Of a DNA stretch of 5,222 bases, positions 4,353 through 5,222 are shown in pieces. The DNA is from an uncultured Litoreibacter sp. (GTDB taxonomy: Bacteria; Pseudomonadota; Alphaproteobacteria; Rhodobacterales; Rhodobacteraceae). A program made the translations under genes and the position numbers. Every line of letters starts with the position of its first letter. Positions within the stretch are counted from its first letter, which is position 1. The notes beneath the pieces were generated by a model. That model saw only the letters and a program-made list of their open reading frames with translations, was not told the origin of the DNA and searched no databases. The stretch spans positions 1 through 5,222 of the forward strand of contig CALFWN010000141.1 of the NCBI GenBank assembly GCA_937928335.1. The letters run 5' to 3'.

Positions 4353-5222
4353 CTAGACCGGGTTCGGCACCGGCGCGCCTGCGAAAAACGCATCCAGATT
4401 GGCCAGCGCCATACGCCCCATATCCTCGCGCACCTCCAGCGCATTGGTGCCCAGATGCGGCAGCAGGGTGACGTTCTCCATCGCGCGCAGGGCGTCAGGG
4501 ACAACAGGCTCATGCTCGTAGACGTCCAACCCGGCACCAGCCAGCTGGCCCGCCTTCAACGCGGCAATCAGGGCGGCTTCATCCACCACATCCCCGCGCG
4601 AAATATTCACCAAAATGGCGTGCGGCTGCATGGCGCTCAATATCTGGGCTCCGATCAGATGGCGCGTCCCGGACCCGCCCGGGGTGGCGACAAAAACCAC
4701 GTCAGCGGCCTGTGCAACCTCCTGCATGGAACCAAGCTGCATGGCATTCGGCATCGTTTTCTCGGACCGGTTCGCAAAGACAATCTTGCAGCCGAACCCG
4801 CCATGACACCGCTGCGCAATCGCCTGCCCGATACGGCCCATCCCGATGATCCCGACGGTCTTGCCGCTGACATGCAGCCCCAGCATTTGGGTGGGTTGCC
4901 AGCCGCCCCACTGCCCGGAGCGCACCAGCCTCTCGCCCTCCCCGGCGCGCCTTGCGGTCATCAACATCAAGGTGATCGCGATATCGGCTGTGGCATCCGT
5001 GACCGCCCCCGGCGTGTTGGTCACCACCAGCCCGCGCGCCTTGGCGGCCTCCACATTGATATGGTTAAACCCGACCCCGAAATTGGCGATGATCGCGGCG
5101 CGAAGCGCGCGGCAGCCCGCAATTGCGGCCTGCGAGATATCATCCCCAAGCGTCGGCAAGATCGCGTCATACGCCCCCAGCGCGGCAGAGACCTCCTCTG
5201 CACCCATCGCCTCCTCCGTCTC
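4353..5222 (-). CDS. D-2-hydroxyacid dehydrogenase, glyoxylate/hydroxypyruvate reductase-like (N-terminus outside window)
   Basis: Expected to reduce glyoxylate, hydroxypyruvate or a similar 2-oxoacid using NAD(P)H; the exact substrate cannot be read from sequence. Numbering from the Met at 5207, the protein shows the substrate-domain motif NFGVGFNHIN (42-51) and the Rossmann glycine motif GMGRIG (122-127). The catalytic trio is Arg204 (NISRGDVVDE), Glu233 (YEHEP) and His251 (LLPHLGT). Arg147-Ser148 after the second strand (FANRSEK) suggests NADP(H) preference (inference). The frame stays open past this Met to the window edge, and family members usually carry about 25-30 more N-terminal residues holding the first strand, so I treat the gene as partial. 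A caution: GGAGGAGG directly precedes the Met at 5207 with good spacing, so a shorter protein of 284 residues is possible. The stop faces the tdk stop with one base between. Confidence 0.9.
   Translation of the reverse strand, partial: ETEEAMGAEEVSAALGAYDAILPTLGDDISQAAIAGCRALRAAIIANFGVGFNHINVEAAKARGLVVTNTPGAVTDATADIAITLMLMTARRAGEGERLVRSGQWGGWQPTQMLGLHVSGKTVGIIGMGRIGQAIAQRCHGGFGCKIVFANRSEKTMPNAMQLGSMQEVAQAADVVFVATPGGSGTRHLIGAQILSAMQPHAILVNISRGDVVDEAALIAALKAGQLAGAGLDVYEHEPVVPDALRAMENVTLLPHLGTNALEVREDMGRMALANLDAFFAGAPVPNPV

Overview
The window looks like a chromosomal stretch from a GC-rich alphaproteobacterium, most likely of the Rhodobacterales (Roseobacter/Rhodobacter group). This rests on codon and GC character, on the CarB tail, and on my recollection that similar small lipoproteins, BrnA-like proteins and 2-hydroxyacid dehydrogenases occur in that group. 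No database was consulted.

Layout. (1) 1-984 (+): C-terminal third of carB, the large subunit of carbamoyl-phosphate synthetase, cut by the left edge. (2) 981-2061 (-): a two-gene toxin-antitoxin operon, with an Xre/MbcA/ParS-type antitoxin followed by a RES-domain NAD+-degrading toxin. The genes overlap by 14 bases and have a convincing promoter and a palindromic candidate operator. The toxin stop codon is interleaved with the carB stop codon in the four bases TTAA. Sampled blocks of this segment are near 48-52% GC against about 70% in carB, which suggests horizontal arrival. (3) 2266-2562 (+): a 98-residue lipoprotein of unknown function. (4) 2596-2994 (-): a BrnA-like ribbon-helix-helix protein with no toxin partner beside it. 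(5) 2995-3170: a 176-base non-coding island holding three TGTGTAC copies at an exact 11-base period, an abutting imperfect inverted repeat, and two GGTTAACG copies near its ends. (6) 3171-3629 (-): a helix-turn-helix protein with a helical tail. (7) 3773-4351 (+): tdk, thymidine kinase, transcribed divergently from gene 6. (8) 4353-5222 (-): a D-2-hydroxyacid dehydrogenase (glyoxylate/hydroxypyruvate reductase-like), cut by the right edge and converging on tdk with one base between the stops.

How the genes relate. carB (pyrimidine and arginine precursor) and tdk (thymidine salvage) both serve nucleotide supply but are not an operon here. The RES-Xre pair is a complete, self-regulated unit that looks inserted immediately behind carB. 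The two small DNA-binding proteins and the repeat island between them are the least explained part of the window. A simple reading is autoregulation of the BrnA-like gene through the direct repeats. I see no tRNA, rRNA, CRISPR array or insertion sequence, and no clear Rho-independent terminator.
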